Below, piece by piece: positions 45,878 to 54,145 of a stretch of DNA of 64,000 bases. The position numbers were made by a program, and so were the translations under genes. Within the stretch, counting starts at the first letter, position 1. Every line of letters starts with the position of its first letter. Under the pieces are notes generated by a model. That model was not told where the DNA came from and searched no databases. It saw only the letters and a program-made list of their open reading frames with translations. The DNA comes from CAVYPR01 sp963770505 (GTDB lineage Bacteria > Actinomycetota > Acidimicrobiia > Acidimicrobiales > RAAP-2), in assembly GCA_963770505.1 (NCBI GenBank), contig CAVYPR010000006.1, forward strand, positions 620,001-684,000. Direction: 5' to 3'.

Positions 45878-46549
45878 TCACTTGTCCGTGTGCGTGGCCG
45901 CCACCCTGCCTTCGGATAGTTCCAACAAGAGCGGGAACGCTCCGAGCACTTCGGCGTCATCGGAGGCGACGACGAGGATGCGGGGAAGGGCGGCGAAGGT
46001 CACCAAGAGGCTGAGGATCCGCTGACGGTTGTCGGGATCGAGCTCCGTGGTCGGCTCGTCGGCGATGAGGATGTCTGGGTCCAGTGCCAGTGCCCGGGCC
46101 ACCCCCACCCGCTGGCGCTGCCCGCCTGACAGCTCTCCGACCAGTCGTCCAGCCTCGTCGCGCAGTCCCACCGAGTCCAGGGCCGAGGCCGTCCGCTCCA
46201 TGGTCTCGACCCGGTCGCATCCTTTGGCCTGCAGTGGGAGGGCTACGTTCTCCGCCGCGGTGAGCCCGGTCACCAGGCCGTGCGATTGGAGCACGTAGCC
46301 AATTCGGAGCACGCCCGGTCTCAACGACTGCCCATCGACTAGGAGGGTGCCCGCGATCAGCTCAATCGCTCCGGTCAGCGCGAGGCACAGGGTGCTCTTG
46401 CCGGCGCCTGATGGACCGGTCACCGCCAGCGGTTGCCCGGCGGCAACGGACAGACTGACGCCGTTGAGGACGGGGCGGTCGTTCATGACCACGACGAGCC
46501 CGGTGGCCGACAGGATGCTCGGTCGCACTTGGGCGTCGGGGCCGCTCAC
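45878..46549 (-). CDS. ABC transporter ATP-binding protein (second ATPase)
   Basis: A 223-residue ATPase with Walker A GPSGAGKST near residue 45, signature LSGGQRQRVGVARALALDP, Walker B ILIADEPTTELD and a switch region lacking the usual His (LVVASDDAEVL; most members have THD). It starts at GTG 46549 inside a GTGA overlap with the preceding ATPase gene. LolD/MacB-type ATPases of this size pair with FtsX-type permeases, as here. It is the last gene of the exporter operon. Loss of the switch His could lower ATPase activity. Confidence 0.88.
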   Translation of the reverse strand: MSGPDAQVRPSILSATGLVVVMNDRPVLNGVSLSVAAGQPLAVTGPSGAGKSTLCLALTGAIELIAGTLLVDGQSLRPGVLRIGYVLQSHGLVTGLTAAENVALPLQAKGCDRVETMERTASALDSVGLRDEAGRLVGELSGGQRQRVGVARALALDPDILIADEPTTELDPDNRQRILSLLVTFAALPRILVVASDDAEVLGAFPLLLELSEGRVAATHTDK

Positions 46550-47421
46550 GAGTCGGGCTCCGCAGGTCGCAGTTCCACTCTGCCTTTCCACCGGATCACG
46601 CGCACCCGGGAGTTGGGCGGGAGCAGGTCGAGCACCTCGGGTGGCAACTGGATGGAGCCGGCGCTGTCGACCACGGCGTACTCCTCGCCATGCCGGCCCT
46701 CCGATCCCACGCGCCCGTCCCGGATGATCACCGTCCTGGGGAACCTGGTCGCCACCCGCTGGTCGTGGGTCACCAGGATGATGGTGGTCCCCAGTCGGGC
46801 GTTGACCCGATGGAGCAGGTCGATCACGGCGGCGGCAAACTCCCCGTTGAGCTGGCTGGTCGGTTCGTCGGCAAGCAGCAGGCCCGGCCCGCAGGCCAAC
46901 CCGGCGGCGACCGCTACCTGTTGCTGCTGTCCCCTGGGGAGGCGCGACACAGGGTGGTTGGCTAGGCCGCCCAGGTCCAGTTCGGCCAGGAGATCGGTCG
47001 GGCTCCAGGGAGGCTCGGTTCCACGGACCCGAGCGGCGTGCTGGGCGAACCACACGTTCTGCTCCGCCGTTGCATACGGCAGGAGGTTGGGGCTGGTGCC
47101 TTGGGCGATGTAGCCGATCCGGGTGCTGCGCAGCACCCGGCGTTGCGACGGACTCATCCGGTCGAGCTGGTGGGTCCCCACCCACACGCCACCGGCCGAC
47201 GGGGTCATCAGGCCGGCGATCAGTCGCATCACGGTGGACTTGCCCATCCCCGAGGGCCCGAGGAGCGCCACCATCTCGCCAGGTCCCACGTCGAGATCAA
47301 CACCCCGGAGCGCGACGACGTCGGTGTCGCGCTGGTGGTAGAGGTGCACCACGCCGGTCAGCCGGACGGGGACGCCAGCGTGGCCAGCATCTGTTGTCGA
47401 GACACGCCCTCGGCGGGCCAT
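46546..47421 (-). CDS. ABC transporter ATP-binding protein (first ATPase)
   Basis: A 291-residue ATPase of the MacB/LolD type. Walker A is GPSGMGKST near residue 56; Q-loop IGYIAQGTSPNLLPY; a degenerate signature LPRGQQQQVAVAAGLACGP (normally LSGGQQQR); Walker B LLLADEPTSQL with N in place of D next (LNGEF); switch ILVTHDQRVA. A C-terminal extension of about 55 residues (VDSAGSIQLPPEVLDLL, then RVRVIRWKGRVEL) is beta-rich, resembling an AbrB-like or regulatory strand set. ATG 47421 overlaps the permease stop (TGATG). With the second ATPase it could make an asymmetric pair: each carries a different deviation in its active site. Confidence 0.88.
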   Translation of the reverse strand: MARRGRVSTTDAGHAGVPVRLTGVVHLYHQRDTDVVALRGVDLDVGPGEMVALLGPSGMGKSTVMRLIAGLMTPSAGGVWVGTHQLDRMSPSQRRVLRSTRIGYIAQGTSPNLLPYATAEQNVWFAQHAARVRGTEPPWSPTDLLAELDLGGLANHPVSRLPRGQQQQVAVAAGLACGPGLLLADEPTSQLNGEFAAAVIDLLHRVNARLGTTIILVTHDQRVATRFPRTVIIRDGRVGSEGRHGEEYAVVDSAGSIQLPPEVLDLLPPNSRVRVIRWKGRVELRPAEPDS

Positions 47422-50400
47422 CACAACTGTCCGGCACTTAGCTTGTCGAGCGTGGCCACCCGCACCGCGGCTCTCGATCCCATGGCCACCGTGATCGCCA
47501 GGGTGACGAGCAAGGCCAGCGCCATCACGGTGACCGAGAGGGCGGGGACGCCCAATTGCAGCGGCGGGCCCGGTCCGGCGGCCACGAACTCCGGCAGTGA
47601 CCGCAACGCGACGGCCGACGCCACCGTCCCGGTGAGCACCCCCAGCACCAGGCCGATGATCAACGTGAATGCCTGCTCGACCACGATCGACCGGCGCAGC
47701 ATGGCGGCGGGGATCCCGACCGCCCTCAGGGCCGCCAGCTCGGGCGCCCGCCGTCTTGCCGCCACCGCCAGGACGAAGGCGGTGGCGCCGACGGCCAGCG
47801 CGGCGGCGGCCACCGCCGCCACCAGGAACTGGGTGTAGGCGAGGCTGACACCCGAGGCGGCCAGGGCATGGGCCTGCCGGGCGGCCGAATCCACACTGAC
47901 GACGGTGATGCCGGCCGCATCGAGGCGCTGGATGACGGACGCCCGTGCCGCTGCGCTGAGCCACACCTGGGTGGTGACATGGAGCGGTGGTCCCGAGAGG
48001 AAGCGCTCGGCCAGTCCCAGGTCGACCAGGTCGGCGGTGGTGCCCAGGTTGGGCAGGGCCGGCACCGTGAGGACCTGGCGTCCCTGCAGAGTGGAGCCGT
48101 CCAGTCCGACCAGGTTGAGCTGGTTCCCTGGTCCCGACACCGCGTCCGACGTGGTGGTGATCGCCGGCAGTTCGGACGGGACATCGGCAGGCGCCAATTC
48201 GACGGGACCGAAGGTCGAGAGCGCCACCTGTGCGGCCAGTCCGACCGGAGAACCGGCCGGCGAGCTGATGCGGGAACGCGCGAACCGGACCCCGCCGTCG
48301 GGCGCCGACCACCGGTGGGGATCGGCCAGCCCGGCCGGCACGACCCTGAAGGACGAGTCGGCGATTCGGTCGGCCAGGGCCGTAACGGTGAGGTGCACCT
48401 GGCCGGGGCTGGATGCCTCGCCCAGCGGCGGGCTCCACGACAACTCGATACCGTTCAGCTCGCAGCCGCTCCCGCACAGGCCCTGGGTGCTACCCACGTA
48501 CCGCTGCGATCCTGAATGGAGGGTGCCCAGCGGGATCACTCCCGGGGTGTCGTAGACGTCGTTCATGACGTCGAGGGAAAGCTGCGGGAGCGGCGTCGCC
48601 GCCACCCGCGCGGTGATGGAGAGGGCCACCTGGTCACCGTGGAGGACGACGAGTGGGTTGAGGTTGGCCGGAACCAGCCGTTTGGCCACGGCAGCGACAC
48701 TTTCCCGGCTCAGTCCCGATGGCCAGGACATGACCTGGGCCATCCGGGTCGAGTCGACAGCCAGCGTCACACCGTCGCTGGCGTTCTCCACCATTACGGC
48801 CATGGCCGACCGGCCACCTCCGTCGGCACGCCGCACGGCAGTCAGGAAGTTCACGCCCGGCCTCACCTGCACCGCCAGCACCCGGTCGGCGCCTACGTCG
48901 AACTGGCTGCGCACCGCCCGGTTGTAGGCGGCCACCTTCCACCCCACGATGCCGAACGTGGCCAGGCTCACCGCCAGCACCACGAACACCACCTGCGACG
49001 CGAACTCACCGGCGCGGGCGATGCGCCGGGTGGCCAGCACCAATGCCACCCGCGGCGCGTTGCGGGTGAGCGGGAGGGTGGCCGAGGTGAGGGCCGGCAC
49101 CAGGCGTGCGCCGAGCACCCCCACCGCGACGGCGAGAATGCCGGGCGCCAGCGCCGCCAGAGGATCGGTGTGGGTCGAGCCTCCTCCCCCTGACACCCCG
49201 ACCAGCAGCAGCTCGGCGAAGGCCGCAGCGGCCAGACCGATCGCTGCGACTTCGGCCACAATCCTCCAGGCCGAGGACCTGGCCTGGAGGGCCCGTGCCT
49301 CCGCCCCGCCCCCCGAGCGAGCCGCGGCCACCAGGCGCCGTGCCCCGAACGCCATGGCGGCCAGGCCGACGGCCGCGGTGGCGACCGCCGTCCCCACCGC
49401 CAGAGTGGTGAGGGGAGCGCCCACCCCCTGGGGAAACAGCACGGGCGCGGTGGCCCGGGCCAGGATCCATGCCGCCACCAGGCCGATGGGCAGTGCGGTC
49501 AGGGTAATGGCCAGCGGTTCGGCCAGGGCGACGCCGAAGACGCTGCGGGGCCGGAAGCCGCGCAACTCGGCCAACCGGACGTCGGGTTCGCGCTCGTCGG
49601 AGGTCCGGCTGGCCACGAAGTAGAGAGCGAAGACCGCCAGTAGCAACAGCTGTACGTCGATGGCTGCGGCGATGGCTTCCATGGTGTGCTGGGTCGAGAC
49701 CACCTGGTGCAACAAGGCCAGCAGTTGGCTGCTGACCAGGGTGTCGTACCGCTGGGCCATGAGCTGCTCGTAGCTTCGGGTGGCCGTGGCGAGAGCCGCC
49801 GCGTTGTCCTGGGTCACCGACCCCGGGACGAGCGGCACCTGCACCATGGGAGCGGCGGTCCCGGGCCGCAGCGTCCGGGCCAGGTGACTGAAGGTGGCCA
49901 GGGGAGTGAAGGTGGAGTCGAGCTGGGGTACCAAGGCGGTGCCTGAGCCCACGGCGATCGTGGTTTCGTAGCCGTAGGTGAAGTAGTTGGCACCCCACCA
50001 GTAGCCATCGGCGGGAACGGTCGTCCGGTAGAGGCCCACGACCAGCAGCGGAACCGGCCCGCGCTTGCCCTTGATGTCGGCCACGATCACGCTCCCCAGT
50101 CGGACACCGATCTCGTGCGCGCTCCTTTCACTCAGTAACACCTGGCCCGCGGCCACGGGGCAGTGGCCCTCCACCGTCGCGACCTGCGAGCAGAACCCGG
50201 TGCGGGTGACCAGATCGGAGGCGTAGAACTGGCCGGCGGCGCTGGTGGAGTAGCCGATGTCCATGGAACTGATCGGGGTGCCGAACCACCTCGGACCGCT
50301 CTGGGCCCCAGGCACCAGTCGCGCCGCAGCCTGCAGCTCGCGCAGCGAGACGCTGTTCCGTGAGGCCCCGAGAGTGAGGCCGACATTGCCGACGGACGCC

Positions 50401-50567
50401 GAGCCCAGGGTCGAGCGCAACACCGAGCTGTCGGCGGCGTGCAGGTAGATGGGCCCGAACGCGCCGACGGTCACGGCCAGCGCGCCGATGACCAGCATGG
50501 CCAACGACGACCCGGCCCGCCATCGAAGGCCGGACCACAGCAGTGCGACCCGGTCCGGGCCCTTCAC
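47421..50567 (-). CDS. FtsX/MacB-type ABC transporter permease
   Basis: A 1,048-residue permease. One N-terminal helix (GSSLAMLVIGALAVTVGAFG), a large extracytoplasmic domain (residues 35-280), a cluster of helices (LLLLAVFALYFVASRT; LAITLTALPIGLVAAWILA; LTTLAVGTAVATAAVGLAAM; LAAAAFAELLLVGV; LAALAPGILAVAVGVLGARLV; VVFVVLAVSLATFGIVGW), a second exodomain and a C-terminal triple helix with the FtsX pattern ELAALRAVGIPAAMLRRSIV. The duplicated layout fits two fused FtsX halves. GTG 50567 is the only start near the first helix, and its ribosome site is weak. Such exporters move lipoproteins, peptides or lipids. The substrate is unknown. Confidence 0.88.
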   Translation of the reverse strand: MKGPDRVALLWSGLRWRAGSSLAMLVIGALAVTVGAFGPIYLHAADSSVLRSTLGSASVGNVGLTLGASRNSVSLRELQAAARLVPGAQSGPRWFGTPISSMDIGYSTSAAGQFYASDLVTRTGFCSQVATVEGHCPVAAGQVLLSERSAHEIGVRLGSVIVADIKGKRGPVPLLVVGLYRTTVPADGYWWGANYFTYGYETTIAVGSGTALVPQLDSTFTPLATFSHLARTLRPGTAAPMVQVPLVPGSVTQDNAAALATATRSYEQLMAQRYDTLVSSQLLALLHQVVSTQHTMEAIAAAIDVQLLLLAVFALYFVASRTSDEREPDVRLAELRGFRPRSVFGVALAEPLAITLTALPIGLVAAWILARATAPVLFPQGVGAPLTTLAVGTAVATAAVGLAAMAFGARRLVAAARSGGGAEARALQARSSAWRIVAEVAAIGLAAAAFAELLLVGVSGGGGSTHTDPLAALAPGILAVAVGVLGARLVPALTSATLPLTRNAPRVALVLATRRIARAGEFASQVVFVVLAVSLATFGIVGWKVAAYNRAVRSQFDVGADRVLAVQVRPGVNFLTAVRRADGGGRSAMAVMVENASDGVTLAVDSTRMAQVMSWPSGLSRESVAAVAKRLVPANLNPLVVLHGDQVALSITARVAATPLPQLSLDVMNDVYDTPGVIPLGTLHSGSQRYVGSTQGLCGSGCELNGIELSWSPPLGEASSPGQVHLTVTALADRIADSSFRVVPAGLADPHRWSAPDGGVRFARSRISSPAGSPVGLAAQVALSTFGPVELAPADVPSELPAITTTSDAVSGPGNQLNLVGLDGSTLQGRQVLTVPALPNLGTTADLVDLGLAERFLSGPPLHVTTQVWLSAAARASVIQRLDAAGITVVSVDSAARQAHALAASGVSLAYTQFLVAAVAAAALAVGATAFVLAVAARRRAPELAALRAVGIPAAMLRRSIVVEQAFTLIIGLVLGVLTGTVASAVALRSLPEFVAAGPGPPLQLGVPALSVTVMALALLVTLAITVAMGSRAAVRVATLDKLSAGQL

Positions 50568-51131
50568 GTGCCGTCGATTCGATGTCGATGTGGAGAATGG
50601 GTTCGGGACACCCGTCGCCTGGATCCCCCCCTGGCACCGGCCTGCGCCGGGCGGTCCGTGTGCGTGGCGTCTTCGTTCACCGACACGACAACTTAAAGCC
50701 CGGCGGTGCCTGGGTCACTGCACGCACCAAAGGTCGTCAGCGAGGATGGTGAAGAAAGCCTGGGCCCTGCGTCTTGGGTGCCTCGAGGTCCCTGGGCCGG
50801 CGTATTCAGCGAGCCCTATATTCCGCCTCTGAACAGGGTCTCTCCGGATTTATGAAATCGGGCCGGCTCATCTATGAAACGGACTTGGCCGGCGCGGCGT
50901 GGGCCCAGGCCAGACCCTTCGGTAAACACCCCACCCGGATCGATGCCCCGATGTTCGGGGCATCGATCGCGTCGAGGGGCCTGTGCCAGCAGCGATCATG
51001 GCTGCCCGTGAACTGGTGTCGGAGGAGCGAGGAAACCGTCCCGCGACCCAGCACCGCCGACCTATGGTTATCCACGGCGCCGACGCACTGCGATCCGCGC
51101 CGGGCGGAAACCTCTCGACACGGAATGGCGC
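50568..51131. other. Intergenic 564 bases, no supported gene
   Basis: This lies between the ABC operon start and the end of the glycosyltransferase gene. It holds one strong hairpin (separate entry). Open frames on both strands have no domain or ribosome site. Confidence 0.5.
50938..50968 (-). terminator. Perfect 14-bp inverted repeat with 3-base loop
   Basis: GATCGATGCCCCGA, loop TGT, TCGGGGCATCGATC. It is 164 bases downstream of the glycosyltransferase stop and upstream of the ABC operon. No T tract follows on either strand, so it could be a bidirectional attenuator, a protein-binding site or a mobile-element relic. Confidence 0.5.
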
Positions 51132-52490
51132 TCATGGGGAGCCTGGCCGAACGAATCGTCGGTATGCCTCGCGCAGCGGCCTTGACCAGCGCATCGTCTT
51201 GGTCTCCCTGATCCGCTGCAGTTCGGCCTCCAACGACCGCTGGCTGTCTTCGAGCGCCGCCCGGGCCACCTCGGTGTCTGCCCGCTGGCGTTCACTTCGC
51301 TGCAGTTCGGCCTCCAACGAACGCTGGCTGACCTCGAGCGCCGCCCGAGCCACCTCGGTGTCTGCCCGCTGGCGCTCATTTCGCTGCAGTTCGGCCTCCA
51401 ACGACCGCTGGCTGACCTCGAGGGCCGCCCGAGCCACCTCGGTGTCTGCCCGCTGTCGTTCACTCTCGGCAACGGCCCACTGGTTCTGCCTGTCGCGCGC
51501 TTTGAGCCGGAAGATCTCGTCAGCCTGCTGAGAGGTGAGTGCGCACAGCTGGTCGAGCAGCACCTTCGGCAGCGGCCCGTGTTCGATCGCTGCTCGATAG
51601 GTCTCGACCAGGTCACGAGCGTGCTGGCGAGCGTTGTGGTGTTGGCGTACCAGCTGCCGCCCGATTCGACCCAAAGAAGGCTCGTATCGCCCGATCCGCT
51701 CGATCAGGCCCTCCACCGAGGTCGGCTCCGGGTCGAAGGTTGCGAACGCTCCGGCCTCGAATCGCTCGTAGCTCTCTGCATCGACGAATCCGCCCATGCC
51801 CCGGTCATCGATCAGGAAGCCGGCACGACCGAGGGCCAGCCCCTCCAACAGGGTCCGACCGACGGCAAAGACGATGTCGGCCTGCATCAGCGCGGGGGTG
51901 AGATCGTCCACGCGGGAGTCAGCATCGCCTCCATGGCTGAATTCGATGCCCAAGGTGTCGCACGCAGCTTGCAGGAGGGGCACGATCGGACCAGTTCGGA
52001 GGCCGACGAGGACCGCACGGCCGGGGCGGGCCGGGAGCGCCCCGAGCGCGGGGTCGTCGTGCGGGGTCACGATCGGCTGGCGCAGGCGGACGACCGTACC
52101 GGTGTCGGCCCAGGAACCGGCCTGGACCCGCCGGGCGACGAGGTCGCTAAGGACGACGACGGACTGTGGCGACGCCAGAACCGGCACGTCCTCGATGTCG
52201 TAGATCGACGAGTGGGAGACGAAGACCATCGGAAGTTCCGGGAAGTGGCCGCGCACGTAGTAGGCCGTCGATGCATGCTGGACATGGGCCACGTCGGGCA
52301 TCTGGCAGGCACCGAGGGAGTCGAGGACCTCGAACCCCTCTCCCCGGAGGCGATGGGCCATGGTCCCGTGCTCCGGTGAGTAGATGACCAGCTCGTGGCC
52401 GAGCGAGCGGAGCTCGCGGGCCACGGTGGCCAGATACGTTTCGGAGCCCCCCGGCTGAGCCAAGGCCCGGGTCGTCAGGAGTACCCGCAC
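51132..52490 (-). CDS. GT4-like glycosyltransferase with C-terminal coiled-coil repeats
   Basis: A 452-residue protein. The N-terminus MRVLLTTRALAQPGGSETYL is the GT-B donor loop typical of GT4 glycosyltransferases, followed by ELRSLGHELVIYSPEHG and a second Rossmann half with LMQADIVFAVGRTLLEGLAL and GRAGFLIDDRGMGGFV, where the nucleotide-sugar Glu is expected. Residues 345-430 are a coiled coil of three near-identical 28-residue units (ERQRADTEVARAALEVSQRS, then LEAELQR). The tail is basic (RWSRPLREAYRRFVRPGSP) and might touch membrane. It is a single gene; no other polysaccharide gene is adjacent. The ATG 52490 gives the family N-terminus. Confidence 0.8.
   Translation of the reverse strand: MRVLLTTRALAQPGGSETYLATVARELRSLGHELVIYSPEHGTMAHRLRGEGFEVLDSLGACQMPDVAHVQHASTAYYVRGHFPELPMVFVSHSSIYDIEDVPVLASPQSVVVLSDLVARRVQAGSWADTGTVVRLRQPIVTPHDDPALGALPARPGRAVLVGLRTGPIVPLLQAACDTLGIEFSHGGDADSRVDDLTPALMQADIVFAVGRTLLEGLALGRAGFLIDDRGMGGFVDAESYERFEAGAFATFDPEPTSVEGLIERIGRYEPSLGRIGRQLVRQHHNARQHARDLVETYRAAIEHGPLPKVLLDQLCALTSQQADEIFRLKARDRQNQWAVAESERQRADTEVARAALEVSQRSLEAELQRNERQRADTEVARAALEVSQRSLEAELQRSERQRADTEVARAALEDSQRSLEAELQRIRETKTMRWSRPLREAYRRFVRPGSP
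51214..51465 (-). repeat. Three tandem 84-bp coding repeats
   Basis: Units begin at 51214, 51298 and 51382 (cgctgcagttcggcctcc in each) and differ by only a few bases. They encode four heptads (28 residues) per unit, in frame, so unit number can change without breaking the gene. Confidence 0.85.
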
Positions 52491-52613
52491 CTATTGATCA
52501 TCCCAGAGCAGGGTGCCTCTCGTCGTGAGCGCACCGGCTGAACGCTGAATCATTGGGGATCGTCCTCCCACACCGCCTCCGAGGTGCCGTTGATGGGCAG
52601 AGAACTATCGCCT

Positions 52614-52642
52614 GCCAGCCTTGGGAGTCAACCCAGGCTGGC
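52614..52642. terminator. Hairpin downstream of the F420:NADP oxidoreductase gene
   Basis: GCCAGCCTTGGG and CCCAGGCTGGC form an 11-bp stem with one bulged T and a six-base loop. On the minus strand it lies 162 bases after the oxidoreductase stop. No T run is present. Confidence 0.4.
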
Positions 52643-52760
52643 CGGTGATCGGAATCGTCCACACAACGGACACTTCCGGCTGCTGGCTTATCGGGGCCGG
52701 CGGCGGGATCTTCGCCTCCGGTGACGCCGGGTTGGTCAGCGTGGCCAAAAGTGGTCTGGG
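52639..52760 (+). pseudogene. Fragment of a GGIF/GDAG-repeat surface protein
   Basis: The plus strand reads WPVIGIVHTTDTSGCWLIGA then GGGIFASGDAGLVSVA. This matches one unit of the 'GI..T.D..GYWLV..DGGIF.FGDA' repeats that are common in large exported proteins of Acidimicrobiia-like actinobacteria. Only about one repeat survives, without start or signal peptide, between two unrelated minus-strand genes. Confidence 0.5.
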
Positions 52761-52803
52761 CGAAGGCCCGACCGAAGAAGCGGCTCGGCCGGGCGGCACT
52801 GCG

Positions 52804-53439
52804 TCAGGCCCCAGCGATCAGCGACCGAGCCTCTGCCGGACCGACAACGAGATCGTGAAGGTCCCCGCCCACCTCTAGTCGACTCGACAGTTTGATCCCG
52901 CCGAGCTTCATCGGCTCGAAGCCGGCCGTCCGGATCAACCGCTCGACTACCTCGCTACCACGGTCGTCATCGGTCAGGTAGAACAGCACGGCGGGTTCGG
53001 GTGACCGTTTGCTCGAGGACTCGAAGAGATCCGCCGACATGGTGCCAAACGCCATGGCCAACCGTGCCCCGGTCGGCAGCCATCCGGCGATCGTCTCGCC
53101 GGACGATTGCCCAGCTGGTAGGAGCCGCACGACCTCACCTTGCGCGTCGAGGCCGACCGGGTTGCTCGGAACGATGAGGGACTTGTCGCCCAGCACATCG
53201 GCGATCTCGTCGATGACGTCCTTCAGCACGGAGAACCGCAGCGCGAGGATGACCGCATCGGCTCCCTGCAGCGCGCTCGGGTTGTCGACAGCGACGACAG
53301 CAGCCGCGCCGATCGTCCCAGCGAGCCTTCGCGCCGACTCGCTGTCGGCGCTGGAGAGCTGCAGGGCCTCTCCTCCGGAGGCGAGCTGGCGGGCGATGGC
53401 CGATCCGAGCCCTCCAGTGCCGATGACGGCGGTCGTCAT
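52804..53439 (-). CDS. F420H2:NADP+ oxidoreductase-like protein
   Basis: A 211-residue protein with the N-terminal NADP motif TTAVIGTGGLGSAIARQLAS and the fold of F420-dependent NADP reductases: VDNPSALQGADAVILALRFS, then GDKSLIVPSNPVGLDAQGEV and GWLPTGARLAMAFGTMSADL. These enzymes exchange hydride between F420 and NADP(H). It begins at ATG 53439. 169 bases separate it from the VOC gene upstream on the same strand. With the luciferase-like enzyme at 40405 it suggests F420 use by the host. Confidence 0.85.
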   Translation of the reverse strand: MTTAVIGTGGLGSAIARQLASGGEALQLSSADSESARRLAGTIGAAAVVAVDNPSALQGADAVILALRFSVLKDVIDEIADVLGDKSLIVPSNPVGLDAQGEVVRLLPAGQSSGETIAGWLPTGARLAMAFGTMSADLFESSSKRSPEPAVLFYLTDDDRGSEVVERLIRTAGFEPMKLGGIKLSSRLEVGGDLHDLVVGPAEARSLIAGA

Positions 53440-53608
53440 GATCGAAATCTCCTCAGCGTCGCCGTGCCGACCACGAGATCCTGGGACAACGGCGGTGCCA
53501 TCAGGCTCCCGGCGTCTCCATGAGGGCCGGGGTGAGGCGGAAGATGCTGCCGGGAGGAAGGTCCGTGGCGCGCCGAGGTGCCATCCGACTCCGACCCGAG
53601 CACGGAAC

Positions 53609-54079
53609 TCACCCTGACTCCTCGACGGACGAGTTTGATGGCCAGTGCGGGGGCACCCAGTCCCCCCCGGGGTCGGTCGTTTGGCCCACCTCGATCAGGT
53701 GGCCGTCGGGATCGCGGATGTAGCAACGGATCTCGTACTGGTGCTGCTTCGGCGGCGTCAGGAATCGAGCACCCCGGGCGCTCCATTCGGCGTAGACGGC
53801 TGCGATGTCTCTGACCCGAATATTGAGGAAGCTGCTGACCCGGTCAGGATCGCCGGGCGTCTCCAAGGTGACCATCGGCTTGTCGTCGGTCGGCCCACCG
53901 CCGACGTTGATGATGATCCAACTGTTGGCGAGTGCGACATAGGTCAACCCCCCGGGGCCGGAGTAGGCCACCCTGCCTCCAAGCACCTCGGTGTAGAAGC
54001 GCCGAGAGCGCTCGACATCGTCGGAGACGATGAAGTGGGCCAGCACGATTCCCTCTGGGGGCGATGGGAGCTCGGCCAT
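53609..54079 (-). CDS. VOC (glyoxalase/dioxygenase-fold) protein
   Basis: A 156-residue protein with paired beta-alpha-beta-beta-beta modules: LAHFIVSDDVERSRRFYTEV, then LGGRVAYSGPGGLTYVALAN, and the second module FLNIRVRDIAAVYAEWSARG and CYIRDPDGHLIEVGQ, whose final Glu is a usual metal ligand. His at HFIV would be another. The substrate is unknown. ATG 54079 has GGAGG at a good distance. The C-terminus is extended by about 25 Pro/Ser-rich residues. It lies 66 bases downstream of the flavin reductase, probably in one operon. Confidence 0.88.
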   Translation of the reverse strand: MAELPSPPEGIVLAHFIVSDDVERSRRFYTEVLGGRVAYSGPGGLTYVALANSWIIINVGGGPTDDKPMVTLETPGDPDRVSSFLNIRVRDIAAVYAEWSARGARFLTPPKQHQYEIRCYIRDPDGHLIEVGQTTDPGGDWVPPHWPSNSSVEESG

Positions 54080-54145
54080 CTGCTACCTCCATTGGTTGGG
54101 TCTCACACCCGCTTGGGGCGGGGTCCGGTCACGTCAACGGCTGCG

